From assembly GCF_003724155.1 (NCBI RefSeq), contig NZ_RJJQ01000024.1:1-55158 (forward strand): DNA of 55,158 nucleotides. The letters are read 5' to 3'. The translations under genes and the position numbers were made by a program. Numbering within the stretch: position 1 is the stretch's first letter; each line of letters opens with the position of its first letter. This stretch comes from Flexivirga caeni. Lineage in GTDB: Bacteria; Actinomycetota; Actinomycetes; Actinomycetales; Dermatophilaceae. The notes beneath the pieces are model-generated. The model was not told the origin of the DNA, did not search any database, and worked only from the letters and a program-made list of their open reading frames with translations. Positions 38,343 through 51,214 of the stretch are shown here, one piece after another.

Positions 38343-39226
38343 CTACTCGCCGCCGTACGAGCCGGGTCGTAACGTTGCGGCCTCGTGCTGAACTTCGCGC
38401 AGTGCCGACCGCAGGGCGACCGGGTCCGGGCCTGCTGCCAGGACCGCGCGGGAGGTCGCGGGCAGGACGAGGTGACTCGCCGGGCCGAAACCACCCGCGA
38501 TGTCCTCGACAGTCGCACCCTGGGCGCCGAGCCCCGGAGCCAGCAATGGTGCCCTTGTCTGTGCGAGCCGCTCGGTGACGCCGAGCTCGGCAATGTCCTT
38601 GCCGACCGTCGCCCCGACGACCATGCCGACGTCGCCGTAGCCGCCCGCGGGTGTGAGGCAGTTCGCGTCCGAGACGGCCTCGATGATCGCGCCGCTGACC
38701 GTGTCTCCGTCCCAGGTTGCGTGCTGCACGGTGGCACCCTCGGGGTTGGAGGTCATCGCGAGCACGAACACGCCGCGTCCATTGCGTCGAGCAATGTCGA
38801 ATGCCGGTGCGAGAGAACCGAATCCGAGGAACGGGCTGACGGTGATCGCATCAGCACGCAGCGACGACGACTCGTCGAGGTAGGCCTGCGCGTAGGCCAG
38901 CATCGTCGAGCCGATGTCACCGCGCTTCACATCGAGCAGGCTGAGCGTCTCCATCTCGCGCAGCCCGGCGAGCACGTCCTCCAGGACCTCGACCCCGGCA
39001 GCGCCGAAGCGTTCGAAGAAGGCGCTCTGCGGCTTCACCAGGGCAACCGCACCACCGAACGCCTCGACCGCCACCTCCGCGAACAGGCGCAGCCCTTGCA
39101 CCGTCACCGGCAGGTCCCAGGCCTCCAGCAGCTGCGGATGCGGGTCGATGCCGACGCACACCGGGCCGTGTAGCGCGACGGCAGCTTCCAGCCGGATCCC
39201 GAACGGCTCCAGCGAGTTTCGTCCCG

Positions 39227-39230
<4 letters not shown>
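38343..39230 (-). CDS. pyrF: Orotidine 5'-phosphate decarboxylase (type 2)
   Basis: PyrF converts OMP to UMP, the last step of pyrimidine synthesis. The 295-residue protein is the longer type-2 form found in actinobacteria, with VCVGIDPHP, the catalytic [12 protein letters not shown], and [10 protein letters not shown] near the end. ATG at 39230 overlaps the carB stop (ATGA). It is the last gene of the pyrR operon; pyrD and pyrE are not in the window. Confidence 0.96.
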
Positions 39231-42544
<3,314 letters not shown>

Positions 42545-42546
42545 GT

Positions 42547-43704
42547 TCAGTTGCTCCCCTTGCTGGATTCGATCAGCTGCACGAACCGGTCGAAGAGGTA
42601 TGCCGCGTCGTGTGGGCCGGCAGCGGCCTCGGGGTGGTATTGCACCGAAAAGGCAGGAAGGTCAACGCATTCCAGGCCCTCGACCACATCGTCGTTGAGG
42701 CCGATGTGCGAGACCCGCACCCGGCCGAACTGCGCACCGGCCGGTGCCTGCACCGGCTCGCCGTCGCGTGGCGCATCCACGGCGAACCCGTGGTTGTGCG
42801 CGGTCACCTCGACCTTGCCGGTCGTGCGGTCCAGCACCGGCTGGTTGATCCCGCGGTGCCCGTATTTCAGCTTGTAGGTGCCGAAGCCGAGCGCGCGACC
42901 GAGCAACTGGTTGCCGAAGCAGATCCCGAAGAACGGGATGCGCGCCTCCAGCACCTGCTGCAGGAGATCCGCCTGCGGCGCCGTCGAGGGGTCGCCAGGC
43001 CCGTTGGAGAAGAAGACGCCGTCGGGCGAGGTTGCCGCAATCTGCTCGAAGGTGCAGTTGGCCGGCAGCACGTGCACCTCGATGCCGCGTTCGGCCATCC
43101 GCTGCGGGGTCATCGCCTTGATGCCGAGATCGACCGCGGCGACGGTGAAGCGCTTGGTGCCCTCGGCGGATACGACATAGGTCTCGTCGGTGCTCACCTC
43201 GGAGGCGAGTTCGGATCCGGCCATCAGCGGCTGCTCACGCACCCGCTGCACGAGCGTGTCGACCGGCGCGTCGCTGCCGGCGAAGATGCCCGCCCGCATC
43301 GCGCCCGATTCCCGCAGATGCCGGGTCAGCGCGCGGGTGTCGATGTCGCAGATGCCGACGACGCCCTGCTCGGTGAGCTCGTCCTCCAGCGTTCGTTGCG
43401 AGCGCCAGTTGGAGGGCCGCAGCGCAGGATCGCGCACGACATACCCGCTCACCCAGATCCGGCGTGACTCCGAATCCTCATCATTCACACCGGTGTTGCC
43501 GATGTGCGGGGCCGTCATGACGACGATCTGCCGGTGGTAGCTGGGGTCGGTCAGGGTCTCCTGGTAGCCGGTCATCCCGGTCGAGAAGACGGCCTCTCCG
43601 AAGGTGTCGCCGGCGGCGCCGTAGGACAGGCCGCTGAAGGCGGTGCCGTCCTCAAGCACGAGCGTCGCGCGGCCGCGCCCGGTCAGTGGGTCGGCGGTCG
43701 TCAT
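42547..43704 (-). CDS. carA: Carbamoyl-phosphate synthase small subunit
   Basis: CarA hydrolyses glutamine and delivers ammonia to CarB. The 385-residue protein has the N-terminal [15 protein letters not shown] region and a C-terminal class-I amidotransferase with the nucleophile in [12 protein letters not shown] and the His/Glu pair in [14 protein letters not shown] at 43704 ([11 protein letters not shown]) overlaps the pyrC stop as ATGA. The frame is open much further upstream inside pyrC, which is rejected. Confidence 0.97.
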   Translation of the reverse strand: MTTADPLTGRGRATLVLEDGTAFSGLSYGAAGDTFGEAVFSTGMTGYQETLTDPSYHRQIVVMTAPHIGNTGVNDEDSESRRIWVSGYVVRDPALRPSNWRSQRTLEDELTEQGVVGICDIDTRALTRHLRESGAMRAGIFAGSDAPVDTLVQRVREQPLMAGSELASEVSTDETYVVSAEGTKRFTVAAVDLGIKAMTPQRMAERGIEVHVLPANCTFEQIAATSPDGVFFSNGPGDPSTAPQADLLQQVLEARIPFFGICFGNQLLGRALGFGTYKLKYGHRGINQPVLDRTTGKVEVTAHNHGFAVDAPRDGEPVQAPAGAQFGRVRVSHIGLNDDVVEGLECVDLPAFSVQYHPEAAAGPHDAAYLFDRFVQLIESSKGSN

Positions 43705-44999
43705 TCCTGGATCTCCTCGTTGAGTAGGGTCGGGCGGCCGCGCAACAGGGTGGCGTGCACGCGACCGGTGAGTGACAAGCGGTGCCAGGGGTTGTTGCGG
43801 GAGAGCGAGTGCGACGCGGCACCATCGACGGTGACGGTCGCCACCGGGTCGATCAGGGTCAGGTTGGCCGGCTCGCCGACGGCGATCGGGCGACCGTGCC
43901 CGTCGAGGCCGGCAATGCGTGCCGGCGTCACCGACATGACGTCGGCGACCTGGGCCCAGGTGAGCAGGCCGGGCTGCACCATCACGGTGTTGACGACCTG
44001 CAGCGCCTGCTCGAGACCGAGCATCCCGAATGCCGCTTCCGCGAACGCGTGCTGCTTGTCGTGCCGCGCGTGCGGTGCATGATCGGTGGCGACCGCGTCG
44101 ATCGTGCCGTCTGCCAGCGCTTTTCGCAGCTCGGTGATGTCCTCGGTGGGACGCAGCGGCGGGTTGACCTTGAAGGTCAGGTCGTAACCGGTCAGCAGGC
44201 TGGTGTCCAGCATCAGGTGGTGGGGGGTCACCTCGGCGGTCACCGCGATGCCCTGGGCCCTCGCCCACCGGATGACCTCGACCGACCCGGCAGTCGACAC
44301 GTGGGCGACATGCACGCGGGAGCCGGTATGGCGGGCCAGCATCACGTCGCGGGCCACGATGACCTCCTCGGCGACACCCGGCCAGCCGGGCAGGCCGAGC
44401 CGCCCGGACAACTCGCCCTCGTGGCAGCAGGCAAACTGGTCGGCCAACCGCGGCTCTTGCGCGTGTTGCGACACGACCCCGCCGAATGCCTTGACGTATT
44501 CCAGCGCCCGCCGCATCAGCCGGGCATCGTGCACGCAGCGGCCGTCGTCGGAGAAGACCCGCACCGCGGCCCGGCTGCGGGCCATCAAGCCGAGCTCGGC
44601 CAGCTGCTCGCCAGCCAGGCCTTTGGTCACCGCACCGACCGGCTGCACGTCGACCAGCCCGTAGTCGCGGCCCAGGTCAAGCACCCGCTCGGCCGCTTCC
44701 GCGGTGTCGGTAACCGGGCTGGTGTTGGCCATCGCGAGCACGGCGGTGAAGCCACCGGCGGCCGCCGCGGCCGAACCTGTCGCGATCGTCTCGGCATCCT
44801 CGCGACCGGGCTCGCGCAGGTGGGCGTGCAGGTCGACCAGCCCGGGCAGGGCGATCAGGCCGTCAGCCTCGATGACGGTGGCGTCCTGCGCGTCCGGCGT
44901 GCCGACCTCGGCGACGACGCCGTCGCGCACCAGCACGTCCTGGCGGCCGGCACCGAGCAGGTCGGCACCCTTGATCAGGTAGGTGTTGGCATCGCTCAT
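43701..44999 (-). CDS. pyrC: Dihydroorotase
   Basis: PyrC cyclises carbamoyl aspartate to dihydroorotate. The 432-residue protein is the class I (amidohydrolase) type with the metal site [13 protein letters not shown], further histidines in [13 protein letters not shown] and VAHVSTAG, and [13 protein letters not shown] at 44999 overlaps the pyrB stop and its own stop overlaps carA (both ATGA). In several actinobacteria an extra small gene lies between pyrC and carA; here it is absent. Confidence 0.97.
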   Translation of the reverse strand: MSDANTYLIKGADLLGAGRQDVLVRDGVVAEVGTPDAQDATVIEADGLIALPGLVDLHAHLREPGREDAETIATGSAAAAAGGFTAVLAMANTSPVTDTAEAAERVLDLGRDYGLVDVQPVGAVTKGLAGEQLAELGLMARSRAAVRVFSDDGRCVHDARLMRRALEYVKAFGGVVSQHAQEPRLADQFACCHEGELSGRLGLPGWPGVAEEVIVARDVMLARHTGSRVHVAHVSTAGSVEVIRWARAQGIAVTAEVTPHHLMLDTSLLTGYDLTFKVNPPLRPTEDITELRKALADGTIDAVATDHAPHARHDKQHAFAEAAFGMLGLEQALQVVNTVMVQPGLLTWAQVADVMSVTPARIAGLDGHGRPIAVGEPANLTLIDPVATVTVDGAASHSLSRNNPWHRLSLTGRVHATLLRGRPTLLNEEIQE

Positions 45000-45922
45000 G
45001 ATTCGGCGCCTCCCAGCAGGTGATAGAGGACGCTCATCCGCACGGCGACCCCGGCGGAGACCTGGTCGAGGATAAGCGATCGGGCTTCGTCGGCCGCGTC
45101 GGCGGTGATCTCCAGGCCCCGGTTCATCGGCCCGGGGTGACAGATCACCGCGTGCTCCGGCAGCACCCGCAGCCGGTCGCGAGTGAGGCCGTAGCCGACG
45201 GTGTATTCGCGCGGCGTCGGGAAGAACCCTCCCGTCATACGTTCCTTCTGGACGCGCAGCATCATCACGGCATCGAGGGTCGGCAGCACTTCATCGAAGT
45301 CGTATCCGTAGGAAAACCCTTCGGCCGCAGCCCAATCCGCGATGCCGCTCGGCATCAGCGTGGGCGGCGCGACGAGGGTGACATGGGCGCCGAGGGTGCG
45401 CAGCAGGATGAGGTTGCTGCGCACGACCCGCGAATGCGTCAGGTCGCCGACGATGCCGACCCGGCGCCCGGCGAGGTCGCCGAGCTTCGTACGCATCGTG
45501 TAGGCGTCCAGCAATGCCTGGGTCGGGTGCTCGTGCGTGCCGTCGCCGGCGTTGACGACTGTTGCGTCGACCCAGTCGGTGACCTGAGCGGGCGCGCCGC
45601 TCGCGTGATGCCGGATGACGAGGGCGTCGACCCCCATCGCAGCGACCGTCATCACCGTGTCGCGCAGTGACTCGCCTTTGCTGACCGACGAGCCCTTCGC
45701 CGACACATTGATGACGTCGGCGGACAGCCATTTTCCGGCGATCTCGAAGGAGGACCGGGTGCGGGTGGAGTCCTCGAAGAAGAGATTGACGACGGTCCGG
45801 CCGCGCAGCACCGGCAGCTTCTTGACCTCGCGGCGCTGCACGTCGTGCATCTGCGCCGCAGTGGTCAGCAACTGCTCTGCGTCGTCGCGGCTCAGGTCGG
45901 CCGCCGAGAGCAGGTGTTTCAT
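44996..45922 (-). CDS. pyrB: Aspartate carbamoyltransferase catalytic subunit
   Basis: PyrB joins carbamoyl phosphate and aspartate. The 308-residue protein has the carbamoyl-phosphate motif [13 protein letters not shown] and the [12 protein letters not shown] segment, with [13 protein letters not shown] forming the 80s loop. No pyrI regulatory subunit is encoded. ATG at 45922 overlaps the pyrR stop (ATGA). Confidence 0.98.
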   Translation of the reverse strand: MKHLLSAADLSRDDAEQLLTTAAQMHDVQRREVKKLPVLRGRTVVNLFFEDSTRTRSSFEIAGKWLSADVINVSAKGSSVSKGESLRDTVMTVAAMGVDALVIRHHASGAPAQVTDWVDATVVNAGDGTHEHPTQALLDAYTMRTKLGDLAGRRVGIVGDLTHSRVVRSNLILLRTLGAHVTLVAPPTLMPSGIADWAAAEGFSYGYDFDEVLPTLDAVMMLRVQKERMTGGFFPTPREYTVGYGLTRDRLRVLPEHAVICHPGPMNRGLEITADAADEARSLILDQVSAGVAVRMSVLYHLLGGAES

Positions 45923-46515
45923 CGGATTCCCTCCGACCCGGATGCCGCAATCCGGACTTCTTCGACCCCGTCGTGTTCGGCCAGCCGCACGCTGACCCGC
46001 TCCGATCTCGCGGTCGGGAGATTCTTGCCGACGTGGTCGGCGCGGATCGGCAGCTCGCGGTGTCCGCGATCGACGAGTACGGCGAGGCGCACCGCACGCG
46101 GGCGGCCCAGGTCACCAAGGGCGTCGAGCGCCGCGCGGACAGTGCGGCCGGAGTAGAGCACGTCGTCGACGAGAACGACCGTGCGATCGTCGATGCCGTC
46201 TCCGGGGATCGAGGTGTGCCCCACCGCGCGGGTCGGCTGGCTGCGCAGGTCGTCGCGGTACATCGTGACGTCGAGCGAGCCGACCGGCACGTCGGTGCCT
46301 TCGATCTCGTGCAGCAGCCGCTCGATGCGCTGCGCGAGCACTTCGCCACGGGTCGGTATGCCGAGGATCACCAGGTCCTGCACACCCTTGTTGTGCTCGA
46401 TGATCTCGTGCGCGATGCGGCGCAGCGCGCGGGAGATGTCGGCTTCGGTGAGGACGATGCGACCCGAGGCGTTCGCCGCGTCGGGTCGGGGCACTGCTGT
46501 GTCAGGACGCTCCAT
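45919..46515 (-). CDS. pyrR: Pyrimidine operon regulator / uracil phosphoribosyltransferase
   Basis: PyrR binds pyr mRNA when UMP is abundant and lowers pyr expression. The 198-residue protein has the PRPP-binding motif [33 protein letters not shown], and the basic RNA-binding surface around [20 protein letters not shown] lies nine bases before the ATG at 46515. A PyrR-type RNA loop lies directly upstream of that site (46535-46550), suggesting that PyrR blocks its own translation and that of the genes coupled to it. Confidence 0.97.
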   Translation of the reverse strand: MERPDTAVPRPDAANASGRIVLTEADISRALRRIAHEIIEHNKGVQDLVILGIPTRGEVLAQRIERLLHEIEGTDVPVGSLDVTMYRDDLRSQPTRAVGHTSIPGDGIDDRTVVLVDDVLYSGRTVRAALDALGDLGRPRAVRLAVLVDRGHRELPIRADHVGKNLPTARSERVSVRLAEHDGVEEVRIAASGSEGIR

Positions 46516-46524
46516 GCGTCGTAG

Positions 46525-46550
46525 ACCTCCTTCGCCGCCTCACAGGACGG
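46525..46550 (-). promoter_or_regulatory. PyrR-binding loop next to the pyrR ribosome site
   Basis: On the minus strand, TCCTGTGAGG (46539-46548) matches the PyrR loop consensus TCCNGNGAGG at every fixed position. CCG/CGG pair around it (46535-46550) to close a hairpin. The Shine-Dalgarno AAGGAGGT (46525-46532) starts two bases after the hairpin. In Mycobacterium smegmatis a loop in this place allows PyrR to repress translation; the same mechanism is inferred here, as no terminator/antiterminator pair is seen. Confidence 0.8.
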
Positions 46551-46555
46551 AATCG

Positions 46556-46630
46556 TTAAAGGATGTCGAACGCCGCCAACTCTACCGCGCCGGCCGATGT
46601 GCCCTGCACCACGGTCCGGTGGTCGGTCAT
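46556..46630 (-). CDS. 24-codon ORF ahead of pyrR (possible leader peptide)
   Basis: ATG at 46630 overlaps the stop of the upstream membrane-protein gene as ATGA. The frame encodes 24 residues (MTDHRTVVQGTSAGAVELAA, then FDIL) and stops with TAA at 46556-46558, five bases before the PyrR hairpin. It has no similarity I recognise. It could be a leader whose translation affects the hairpin, or simply a chance overlap. Confidence 0.35.
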   Translation of the reverse strand: MTDHRTVVQGTSAGAVELAAFDIL

Positions 46631-47562
46631 GCGCGGGACCGGGCGACCAGCCAGAGCACGCCGAACACGATCGGCTGGTGCAGCAGGTAGATGGCGAGGG
46701 TATGGCGCCCGGCGGTGGCGACCCAGCGGGCCGGTTTGAATGCCGGCTGCCACGACCGCAATTTCGCGGAGGCCGCGGCGTGCTCGCTGCCGGGCCGGCC
46801 CGGGGACAGCAGCCAGCGCATAACGCCGACACCCGCGAACGCCAGCGCCAGCCAGGGCAGCACCGGCTGCCAGTCGAGTGTCGGACGCGTTCCGTCGGCC
46901 AGCCCGGTCCAGGAGCTCCAGGACGAGCGACCGGGCAGGTGGATCATCCACGGCAGGGCCACCGCGACCAGGGCCGCTGCCCACGCCGTCCAGCGTGGAC
47001 CGCGCATGGCGGGCAGCACGAGCAGCGAGGCCGCTGCGATGGAGTGCAGAATCCCGAAGGTGATCACCTCGCGCGGCTGGTAGACCCAGCTCGCGGCGGT
47101 CAGCAGCAGCGCGCACGCGACCAGCTTCAGCTCGCGTCGCCAGAACGCCGGCCACCGGCTGCGCCGGCCGTGTGCCAGCACCAGTGACGCGCCGGTGAGC
47201 ACGAGGAACGTGCCGGCGATGGTGTGGGCAAGTGCCGTCCCGGCGAAGTGCTCGCCGATGTTCCAGCGGATCAGCCGGAGATTGCCGAGGTCCCAGGTGG
47301 TGTGGAACGCGACGACGGCAACGATGGCGACACCGCGGGCAAGGTCGATGGCCGCCCATCGCGCGGGGCGCTGGCTGTGGGTAGGCGCGGTGACGGCGCG
47401 GGTCCCCGGATCCGCGGCATTGGGTACGGCGACAGTTCGGCTCGGCGTAGGCGAAGCCGCACCGTGTGCGGGGAGAGCACGGGCCCGCCGCACGCAGGCG
47501 GGGTCATATGCGGGAACAGCGCGAGGAAGCGAAGCCCCCGCCCCAGGTGCCGCTCTCGTCAT
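46627..47562 (-). CDS. Membrane protein of the heparan-alpha-glucosaminide N-acetyltransferase-like family (DUF1624)
   Basis: This protein of up to 311 residues has about seven hydrophobic segments. It begins its conserved part with WAAIDLARGVAIVAVVAFHTTWDLG, where the Asp, Arg and His are typical of the HGSNAT/acyltransferase-3-like fold, and continues through HTIAGTFLVLTGASLVLA and FGILHSIAAASLL. It may acetylate an envelope sugar; the substrate is unknown. The N-terminal 75 residues before this are low complexity, so a start later than ATG 47562 (for example a GTG just before the conserved part) is possible. It ends overlapping the small ORF before pyrR. Confidence 0.8.
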   Translation of the reverse strand: MTRAAPGAGASLPRAVPAYDPACVRRARALPAHGAASPTPSRTVAVPNAADPGTRAVTAPTHSQRPARWAAIDLARGVAIVAVVAFHTTWDLGNLRLIRWNIGEHFAGTALAHTIAGTFLVLTGASLVLAHGRRSRWPAFWRRELKLVACALLLTAASWVYQPREVITFGILHSIAAASLLVLPAMRGPRWTAWAAALVAVALPWMIHLPGRSSWSSWTGLADGTRPTLDWQPVLPWLALAFAGVGVMRWLLSPGRPGSEHAAASAKLRSWQPAFKPARWVATAGRHTLAIYLLHQPIVFGVLWLVARSRA

Positions 47563-47615
47563 ACTTCCTGGGACTCCGCCGAAACCGATCCGGCTCCCTC
47601 GGATCCACGATCTGG

Positions 47616-47718
47616 CCGACCGGGGAACATCCGCACCAACCGGGGTAGATATCTGGCACTCGGACACTGCAATCCTGGCCAGCGTTCTACCCCCTCGATG
47701 GAAAAGTACCCCGCTCGG
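47616..47718. repeat. Four-box element, copy II
   Basis: Direct boxes CCGACCGGGGAA (47616-47627) and CCAACCGGGGTA (47636-47647) lie 20 bases apart. Inverted boxes lie at 47688-47699 (degenerate) and 47707-47718 (perfect), 19 bases apart, with a 40-base central spacer. It is the most decayed of the three copies and lies 54 bases upstream of the DUF1624 gene start. Confidence 0.8.
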
Positions 47719-48037
47719 TGTGGGTCGCCCGAGGGTTCCGGACGCGAGGTCCGGGCGCGAAGAGGACCTCCGCATAGGCGGGACCCGATACGGTCGTGGT
47801 GACGGCGCCGCCCAGCGATGTGCAGGCAACCAAGCGTGGCACTCGCCGGATGGAGTCGCCGAAGTTACATCGATCCCGACGGCCAGCCCGCAGATTGCCG
47901 ATCGTCATGACGAACGTCACCCAGACATCGGCGTGCCGGTCACCGTCGTCGTCGCGGAGGCGATTGCCGCATCGCCAGACGACCCTTATCTACTGTCGAG
48001 CACGACCTGGGAACTGCGCACTATTCAGGCAAGCGAA
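47719..48037. other. Gene-free stretch
   Basis: No convincing gene is seen in these 319 bases. Open frames exist on both strands but have no recognisable motifs or ribosome sites. Base composition is somewhat less GC-rich than in the flanking operons, particularly after 47960. It probably holds the end of the transcript from 48589 and upstream sequence of the DUF1624 gene. Confidence 0.5.
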
Positions 48038-48069
48038 AGCAGGGCACCCGAACACTTAGATGCCCTGCT
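48038..48069 (-). terminator. Terminator after the Tat-exported protein
   Basis: AGCAGGGCA (48038-48046) and TGCCCTGCT (48061-48069) form a 9-bp perfect stem with a 14-base loop. On the minus strand the stem is followed by TTTCGCTTG, a weak T-tract. It starts 31 bases after the stop of the gene at 48101. Confidence 0.75.
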
Positions 48070-48100
48070 CTCGTGCGTACGACGCGTCTCCGGTCGTCTG

Positions 48101-48589
48101 TTAAGGTGCCGCTGGCGACACGGTCGACGTGCCACTGTAGGACTGAACGCTTGAGCCGGCAGGGCCAGCAGCCGTAAAGCTGTAGGTGCCCGGATCTGCG
48201 TACGTTCCAGACACGAATCCCATCACCCCAGCCGGGAACGACACCGTGGGCGGCGCCTGCGAAATGATGGTGGCACCTGCCGATAGCGAAGACGGGTCAA
48301 TCGTGAAGCCATCCGTGAATGTGATTGTAGTCCCGTCGGGGTACTCCGCTCCGGGATGAGCTGACGAGTCGAAGCCTTGCAATGTGTAGCTGAAGGTGTC
48401 ACCGACCGAACCGCTCTGGCCCAGGACGCCGAGCCGAACTGCCTTCGGCGGCGGCGGCGTCGTCGAAGCCGAGGCGGCGGGTGCGGCGGCGCCAATGGCG
48501 ACGACTGGCGCTGCCCACGCGGCGCCCTTGGCGATGGTGCGGCGCGACGGACGCAGCCCGTGCGCAGTCTTCTCTGTCTGCGTGCTCAA
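48101..48589 (-). CDS. Small Tat-exported protein of unknown function
   Basis: This 162-residue protein starts at TTG (48589), seven bases after GGAGAA. The N-terminus has a twin-arginine signal, SRRTIAKGAAWAAPVVAIGA, and a likely cleavage site after APAASAS, then a proline spacer. The mature part (about 115 residues) is rich in Gly, Ser and Thr and appears beta-sandwich-like (GDTFSYTLQGFD, DPGTYSFTAAGPAG), resembling actinobacterial surface or adhesion-type modules. No catalytic motif is seen. It is monocistronic with its own terminator. Confidence 0.75.
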   Translation of the reverse strand: MSTQTEKTAHGLRPSRRTIAKGAAWAAPVVAIGAAAPAASASTTPPPPKAVRLGVLGQSGSVGDTFSYTLQGFDSSAHPGAEYPDGTTITFTDGFTIDPSSLSAGATIISQAPPTVSFPAGVMGFVSGTYADPGTYSFTAAGPAGSSVQSYSGTSTVSPAAP

Positions 48590-48917
48590 GAGTGTTCTCC
48601 AATTCTCCCGTGCTCGGCGACCGCGTGCAGGCGAGGCATCTGCCCCGTGAGTCCGGCGTCACGACCCGACGAACCGCGTAGTCCATTGATGTGGCTTACC
48701 CCCCACGCCACGCGCAGGAGCCCCATCCCGGCAATGACCTGAACCCTGGAATGCCTGGTGACACCGACCCATGGCCAGAGCACCTGACACGTGTCATGCG
48801 CCGGGATGATGTGACCAGAATGGCGGTTGAACAGCGGATCGAGCGAACAGTTCGCCGATTTTTGAAATAGCTTCCCAGCGCCGCAAAAAGACAACCGTCA
48901 AGGCCGGCTGACGCCGG
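48590..48917. promoter_or_regulatory. Intergenic region with a perfect 12-bp palindrome at 48785-48796
   Basis: These 328 bases between the winged-helix gene and the Tat-exported protein contain no credible gene. TGACACGTGTCA at 48785-48796 is a perfect palindrome about 200 bases upstream of the TTG start at 48589 and could be a regulator site. The segment near 48850 is AT-rich compared with the rest of the window. A 102-codon frame here lacks motifs and a ribosome site and is not called. Confidence 0.4.
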
Positions 48918-49907
48918 TCAGCGGCCGAAGAGATTGAGCAGACTCTCCCCGCGCGCCGTACGCTCGACGACTACTCGATTGCCCTGTCGCTGGCGAACGA
49001 TCACCCCGGTCCGCTCCAGCTGCTCCACGTGATACGTCGCCCGGCTGGGCGTGAGCTGGACCGCCTTGGCAAGTTCGCCCATCCCGAGCGGCCGGTCCAG
49101 CGCCGTCAGCACGGACGAGCGAATGCTGCCGACCAGAGTTTCCAGCGGCCGCTCGGGCAGCGCGTGCCCCGTTTCGTCGATCAGCGTGCTGAGTCCCGGC
49201 AACGGGTAGCCGATAGCGACCGCAATGCCTTCGTGCGTCTGTGGCGAACCCGCCGGCCACGGCTCCATGACGACGAGGGACGCCGGTGCACCGGCAAGCA
49301 CCGGGAAGAGCTCGACTCTCCGGGCCAGGCGTGCCTTGATGCGAGTGCCCGACATGCCACGCAACCAATCGCCGTCCAGCCGCGTGGTCGGCAGCAGCCC
49401 CGCAAGGATGGCGGCACTGTCCGGCGCGCCTCGCATCAGATCGACCCGCCGCTCCTCATGGTCGAGCAGCGTGGCCGCCCGCGGCCAGAACTCGCGGGTG
49501 ACCGAGGACGAGTCCCGGATGCTTCGCACCGCCGCCTGGTGGAATCGAGGCTGATTGTCGATCATCTGCCGCACGCCGAGCGGGAGCTTCTCGGCGAAGT
49601 GGTGCGCGGCGCCCAGCAGGTGAGGGTCCACCGGTGCATCAGCGATCTGCCGCAGCTTCTCGTCGATCGATAGCGGCGCGGTGTAGATGTCCTCGGAAAG
49701 CGACTCCGGAACCACGTAGCGCAGGAGCTGCAAATGCGGAATGTGGGGCCGAACCAATCGGTGCAGTTCTTGCCGCCATACACCGGGCATGCCGACCGGC
49801 ATGGCGCCGGCCGTACCTGCGACGTGCAATAGCGCCGACGCAAACGGCCGCCGAGCGAAGACGAACTCCACCTCGTGAAGATTCCGCAGATCGACATCGA
49901 CAAACAT
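48918..49907 (-). CDS. ArsR-type winged-helix transcriptional regulator
   Basis: This 329-residue protein has a long N-terminal domain without recognised motifs. A C-terminal winged helix-turn-helix lies at about residues 265-325, with LDRPLGMGELAKAVQLTPSR followed by ATYHVEQLERTGVIVRQRQG. Proteins of this design occur in actinobacteria as putative repressors of uncertain ligand. ATG at 49907 is used. Two inverted repeats lie 80-130 bases upstream and may be autoregulatory sites. Confidence 0.8.
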   Translation of the reverse strand: MFVDVDLRNLHEVEFVFARRPFASALLHVAGTAGAMPVGMPGVWRQELHRLVRPHIPHLQLLRYVVPESLSEDIYTAPLSIDEKLRQIADAPVDPHLLGAAHHFAEKLPLGVRQMIDNQPRFHQAAVRSIRDSSSVTREFWPRAATLLDHEERRVDLMRGAPDSAAILAGLLPTTRLDGDWLRGMSGTRIKARLARRVELFPVLAGAPASLVVMEPWPAGSPQTHEGIAVAIGYPLPGLSTLIDETGHALPERPLETLVGSIRSSVLTALDRPLGMGELAKAVQLTPSRATYHVEQLERTGVIVRQRQGNRVVVERTARGESLLNLFGR

Positions 49908-49984
49908 GTGAGATCACTGCCCCTCGAACGGGGCGTCCCAGAGCGCACAGAATCGCCATAGCTACGACGACCCCCGTAACTCCA

Positions 49985-50038
49985 TTTAGGGAAAAGGGTA
50001 TCCACCTAAAGCCGAGCGTGGAGGTGGATTACCAATAT
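49985..50038. promoter_or_regulatory. Overlapping inverted repeats upstream of the winged-helix gene
   Basis: TTTAGG (49985-49990) and CCTAAA (50005-50010) form one inverted repeat. TCCACC (50001-50006) and GGTGGA (50033-50038) form another that overlaps it. They lie in the 181-base gap between nusB and the regulator, 78 bases or more before the regulator's ATG, a common place for a promoter and its operator. Confidence 0.4.
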
Positions 50039-50088
50039 CCGAGACCGTACGCAACTTCACACGCGTCGAACTGCGTGCCCACCGAACC

Positions 50089-50523
50089 TCATACCAGCGA
50101 CTGTTTGACTCCGGCGATCTTGTCGAGCAGGCCGTTGACGAACTTCGGCGAGCTGTCGGTCGACAACTCCTGTGCCAGCCGCACGGCCTCGGTGATGACG
50201 ACCGGGCTGTCGACGTCGCCCCAGACCAGTTCCCAGGTCGCGGCCCGCAGCAGCGCGCGATCGACGGCCGGCATCCGCTCGGGCGGCCAGTCGCTGCTGC
50301 CGTAGATCTGCAACGCGTCGTTGATCGCCGCCCAGTGCTCGACGACGCCGCGGACGATCTGCACGGTGTAGTCCGGCAGCGGTGTCTGTGTGGTCGGAGC
50401 GGCGACGCGCTGGTCGACCAGTTCGCGCGCGTTGACGCCGCGCTGTTCCGCTTCGAAGAGCAGGTCGAGCGCCTTCTTGCGCGCCTTGGTCCGCGAGCCG
50501 TGGCGGGCAGGAGTGTCCGGCAT
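50089..50523 (-). CDS. nusB: Transcription antitermination factor NusB
   Basis: NusB binds boxA RNA with NusE/S10 during rRNA transcription. The 144-residue all-helical protein has GSRTKARKKALDLLFEAEQRG at its start and ERMPAVDRALLRAATWEL and SPKFVNGLLDKIA towards the end. ATG at 50523 lies two bases after the efp stop, so the two are co-transcribed, as in most actinobacteria. Confidence 0.97.
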   Translation of the reverse strand: MPDTPARHGSRTKARKKALDLLFEAEQRGVNARELVDQRVAAPTTQTPLPDYTVQIVRGVVEHWAAINDALQIYGSSDWPPERMPAVDRALLRAATWELVWGDVDSPVVITEAVRLAQELSTDSSPKFVNGLLDKIAGVKQSLV

Positions 50524-50525
50524 CG

Positions 50526-51086
50526 TCAGCTGACGCGGCCGAGGTAGGAGCCGTCGCGCGTGTCGACCTTGACCTTGGTGCCCTGCTCCAGAAAGAGCGG
50601 TACCTGGATCTCGGCGCCGGTCTCCAGGGTCGCCGGCTTGGTGCCGCCGGACGAACGGTCACCCTGCAGGCCGGGCTCGGTGTGGCTGATCTCGAGGACG
50701 ACCGAGGCAGGGAGCTCGACATACAGGACGGTGCCGTCGTGCTGCGCGACGATCGCCTCCTGGTTCTCCAGCAGGTAGTCGGCAACCTTGCCGACGGTCT
50801 CCGCCGGGATGTTCAGCTGGTCGTAGGTCTTCGTGTCCATGAAGACGTAGTCGTTGCCATCCTTGTAGAGGTACTGCATGTCGGAGCGGTCGACGCTCGC
50901 GGTCTCCACCTTGACGCCCGCGTTGAAGGTCTTGTCGACGACCTTGCCGGACAGCACGTTCTTCAGCTTGGTGCGCACGAACGCCGGGCCCTTGCCGGGC
51001 TTGACGTGCTGGAACTCGACCACGGACCACAGCTGGCCATCGATGTTGAGGACCAGGCCGTTCTTCAGGTCGTTGGTTGACGCCAC
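50526..51086 (-). CDS. efp: Elongation factor P
   Basis: EF-P relieves ribosome stalling at polyproline stretches. The 186-residue three-domain protein has the tip loop [10 protein letters not shown] with Lys32 at the functional position; actinobacterial EF-P of this loop type is thought to work without modification. GTG at 51086 has only a weak ribosome site (AGAAGAG). The upstream 128 bases hold the promoter region. Confidence 0.97.
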   Translation of the reverse strand: MASTNDLKNGLVLNIDGQLWSVVEFQHVKPGKGPAFVRTKLKNVLSGKVVDKTFNAGVKVETASVDRSDMQYLYKDGNDYVFMDTKTYDQLNIPAETVGKVADYLLENQEAIVAQHDGTVLYVELPASVVLEISHTEPGLQGDRSSGGTKPATLETGAEIQVPLFLEQGTKVKVDTRDGSYLGRVS

Positions 51087-51214
51087 GTTGTTGCTCTTCT
51101 CTTTCGGAGGGCCTGGCCGACGCAGCGGCGCCGGAGGTATGACGACCGCACCCAGCGTGTGCCACCGGCATCAGGGCGTGCGGCAGCCGCTCGGAGCGGC
51201 GGAAGGACACCAGT

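Noticed and set aside
47563-47829. N-terminal extension of the DUF1624 protein
   Set aside because: The added residues are encoded by the four-box element and are low in complexity; the ATG at 47562 or later is preferred.
48586-48894. 102-codon minus-strand frame upstream of the Tat protein
   Set aside because: No ribosome site, no motif, and it overlaps the probable promoter region.
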